From NCBI GenBank assembly GCA_027083895.1, contig JALWMN010000060.1, forward strand, positions 1-6,794: a stretch of DNA of 6,794 nucleotides, read 5' to 3'. Below the pieces are notes generated by a model. It was not told the DNA's origin. It saw only the letters and a program-made list of their open reading frames with translations, and made no database searches. Below are positions 5,741 through 6,794 of this stretch, piece after piece (positions within the stretch are counted from its first letter, which is position 1; every line of letters begins with the position of its first letter). Origin of the DNA: Campylobacteraceae bacterium (GTDB lineage Bacteria; Campylobacterota; Campylobacteria; Campylobacterales; Sulfurovaceae). The translations under genes and the position numbers were made by a program.

Positions 5741-6540
5741 AGTAAGAGTTTATCAAGAAGAGAAGTGCTAAGTACTCTCTTTGCAAAGCCCAAAATATAG
5801 GTAGCTTTTGTTATATAGTAGCGAGGTTTTGGTTTATCGCTTAAAATAATTTTATGTACTACCTCTGCTACAGATGAAGCTGGAAGAGAGAATGGGACCT
5901 TTTTAGATCTACCACTCTTTGCTCTCTCATAATACTCTTTATGGTGGGAGTGGCTATAATCGATTGCATCTAACGTTGCGATTGCATTTTCTCTAAATTT
6001 ACTCTCGACTGGACCAGTATTGAGTAGAATAGGATAGATTTCTGTTTTAGCAAGCTCTAATCGCAAAGTATCTGTTAATCCCTCAACGGCATATTTACTT
6101 GCATTATAAGCACCTCTAAACGGAAGTGAAACTAAACCAAGTACGGAGCTGTGCTGGATAATTTTTCCATAGCCTTGTTTTCGCATTACTTTAAGTACCT
6201 CTTTAGTAGCTTCATGGAGTCCAAAAACATTTGTCTCAAACTGCTTACGCACAAGATCTGTTTCAATATCCTCTAAAGCACCAATTTGTCCATAGCCTGC
6301 ATTATTAAACCATACATCAATCTTCCCATCTTTTTCAAGAACATACTTAATAACATCTTTAATACTTTTATAATCGCAGATATCTAAATATTGTGCATCT
6401 TCAAAACCAAGCTCTTTTAATTTTGCGACATCATCTAATTTTCTTGCAGTCGGGTATACCTTTACCATTCTCTCTTTAAGGTAGAGTGCTGTCTCTAACC
6501 CTATACCACTACTACACCCTGTTATTACAATATTAATCAT
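5731..6540 (-). CDS. Classical short-chain dehydrogenase/reductase, NADP(H)-type
   Basis: A 269-residue Rossmann-fold oxidoreductase. TGCSSGIG at 7-14 is the dinucleotide loop, and TARK at 31-34 puts an Arg just after the second strand, a feature of NADP(H)-preferring members. NNAG is at 79-82. The catalytic tetrad can be read as Asn104, Ser132, Tyr145 and Lys149 (YNASK). TGPVES at 175-180 is the post-catalytic PG-type loop. The C-terminal 70 residues, which shape the substrate pocket, resemble the YbbO/retinol-dehydrogenase-like group, so the substrate could be an aldehyde, lipid or steroid-like ketone, but it cannot be named. AAGGAGAG at 6545-6552 (minus strand) gives a strong ribosome-binding site. 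The gene is monocistronic here, convergent with apt over a 7-nt gap, and I see no convincing -10 box upstream. The family is certain, the substrate unknown. Confidence 0.9.
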   Translation of the reverse strand: MINIVITGCSSGIGLETALYLKERMVKVYPTARKLDDVAKLKELGFEDAQYLDICDYKSIKDVIKYVLEKDGKIDVWFNNAGYGQIGALEDIETDLVRKQFETNVFGLHEATKEVLKVMRKQGYGKIIQHSSVLGLVSLPFRGAYNASKYAVEGLTDTLRLELAKTEIYPILLNTGPVESKFRENAIATLDAIDYSHSHHKEYYERAKSGRSKKVPFSLPASSVAEVVHKIILSDKPKPRYYITKATYILGFAKRVLSTSLLDKLLLKV

Positions 6541-6592
6541 TTTGCTCTCCTTTTTATTATTATCGCACCCAAAAAATAATCTTAATTTTTAA

Positions 6593-6689
6593 TGCTACAA
6601 TTTCGTTCAAAAGCAAGGTAGATTTTCTCAGGACTAGCCGGAGGCTAATTCAAGAAAATCTAACGCAGTATTTGGGCGAAAGTATAGCA
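6593..6689 (+). repeat. 97-nt multi-helix imperfect palindrome; candidate structured RNA or dispersed repeat
   Basis: Four nested helices are visible. The outermost is TGCTA (6593-6597) with TAGCA (6685-6689). Next is TTTCGTTCAAA (6601-6611) with TTTGGGCGAAA (6671-6681), an 11-bp helix with two adjacent G-U pairs. Then TAGATTTTCT (6619-6628) pairs perfectly with AGAAAATCTA (6653-6662) over 10 bp. The tip is TAGCC (6635-6639) with GGCTA (6643-6647) around GGA. Internal loops CAGGAC/ATTCA and AGCAAGG/ACGCAGTA separate the helices. The G-U pairs would be A-C mismatches on the other strand, so a plus-strand transcript fits better. It lies between divergent genes, so it cannot terminate either of them. 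It may be a leader RNA of the gene starting near 6708, a free small RNA, or a REP/MITE-like dispersed element. I do not recognise an Rfam family. Confidence 0.55.
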
Positions 6690-6707
6690 CCCTTTGGGGA
6701 GAATGAG

Positions 6708-6794
6708 ATGAGGCAATCTGCATTTAAAAAATCTTTGAACCCAAATTTTGTATTAGAATTAGCTACGGCTAGTACTAGAGATTTTTTTATGCAC
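6708..6794 (+). CDS. Possible 5' end of a gene running off the window
   Basis: ATG at 6708 is preceded by GGGGAG at 6696-6701 with a 6-nt spacer, and the frame stays open for 29 codons to the window edge. The translation starts MRQSAFKKSLNPN and continues FVLELATASTRDFFMH. Its composition and codons (GCT ACG GCT AGT ACT) look protein-like and similar to the other genes here. I recognise no family from so short a piece. The same frame is also open upstream through the inverted repeat, so openness alone is weak evidence. TTG at 6672 is another possible start but has no ribosome-binding site. Confidence 0.4.
   Translation, partial: MRQSAFKKSLNPNFVLELATASTRDFFMH

Noticed and set aside
6601..6692. 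Integron attC site, because of ATCTAAC near 6657-6664 and the long palindrome.
   Set aside because: The matching GTTRRRY partner core is absent at the other end, and the helix layout does not match attC.
6690..6699. CCC-TTT-GGG mini-hairpin before the ATG at 6708.
   Set aside because: Three base pairs only; its G-run is better explained as the ribosome-binding site.

Overview
This AT-rich window (roughly one third G+C by eye) looks like chromosomal DNA of a Campylobacterota (epsilonproteobacterial) species, probably a free-living sulfur- or hydrogen-oxidising relative of Sulfurimonas or Sulfurovum. The evidence is the gene order gltX-type / yggT / slt / small gene / mobB / fbp / small Cys-rich gene, which as I recall matches the Campylobacter jejuni neighbourhood around gltX1, yggT, slt, mobB and fbp. 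Low G+C, TTG start codons and tightly overlapping genes fit as well. The lineage is inferred; no marker gene here proves it.

Layout. (1) 88-3127, plus strand: a promoter, then a compact operon. It holds a full-length but catalytically degenerate glutamyl-tRNA synthetase paralogue, a YggT-family membrane protein and a periplasmic Slt-type lytic transglycosylase. The first two genes overlap by 10 nt; slt starts 10 nt after yggT, at a TTG rather than the longest ORF start. (2) 3124-3507, minus strand: a small lipoprotein of unknown function, convergent with slt, with overlapping stop codons. (3) 3508-3622: a short divergent spacer with a perfect 17-bp palindrome made of two opposed TATAAT boxes, which appears to serve both the lipoprotein gene and the next operon. 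(4) 3623-5723, plus strand: mobB (GTP-binding accessory of molybdenum-cofactor maturation), fbp (fructose-1,6-bisphosphatase), a 70-residue four-cysteine protein and apt (adenine phosphoribosyltransferase), with the first three overlapping. (5) 5714-5740: a hairpin that contains both convergent stop codons, of apt and of the next gene. (6) 5731-6540, minus strand: a classical short-chain dehydrogenase/reductase. (7) 6541-6794: a divergent intergenic stretch with a 97-nt multi-helix inverted repeat (candidate structured RNA or dispersed palindromic repeat), followed by the possible 5' end of another plus-strand gene that runs off the window.

Most genes are housekeeping: central carbon metabolism, purine salvage, cofactor maturation and cell-wall turnover. 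Two things stand out. The synthetase paralogue has kept its length, fold-level motifs and operon position but has lost the HIGH signature, the RGEDH-type motif and the whole KMSKS loop, so it is unlikely to charge tRNA in the usual way. The 6593-6689 element has nested helices, including an 11-bp helix whose two G-U pairs suit a plus-strand transcript. I see no CRISPR array, insertion sequence, tRNA or rRNA.
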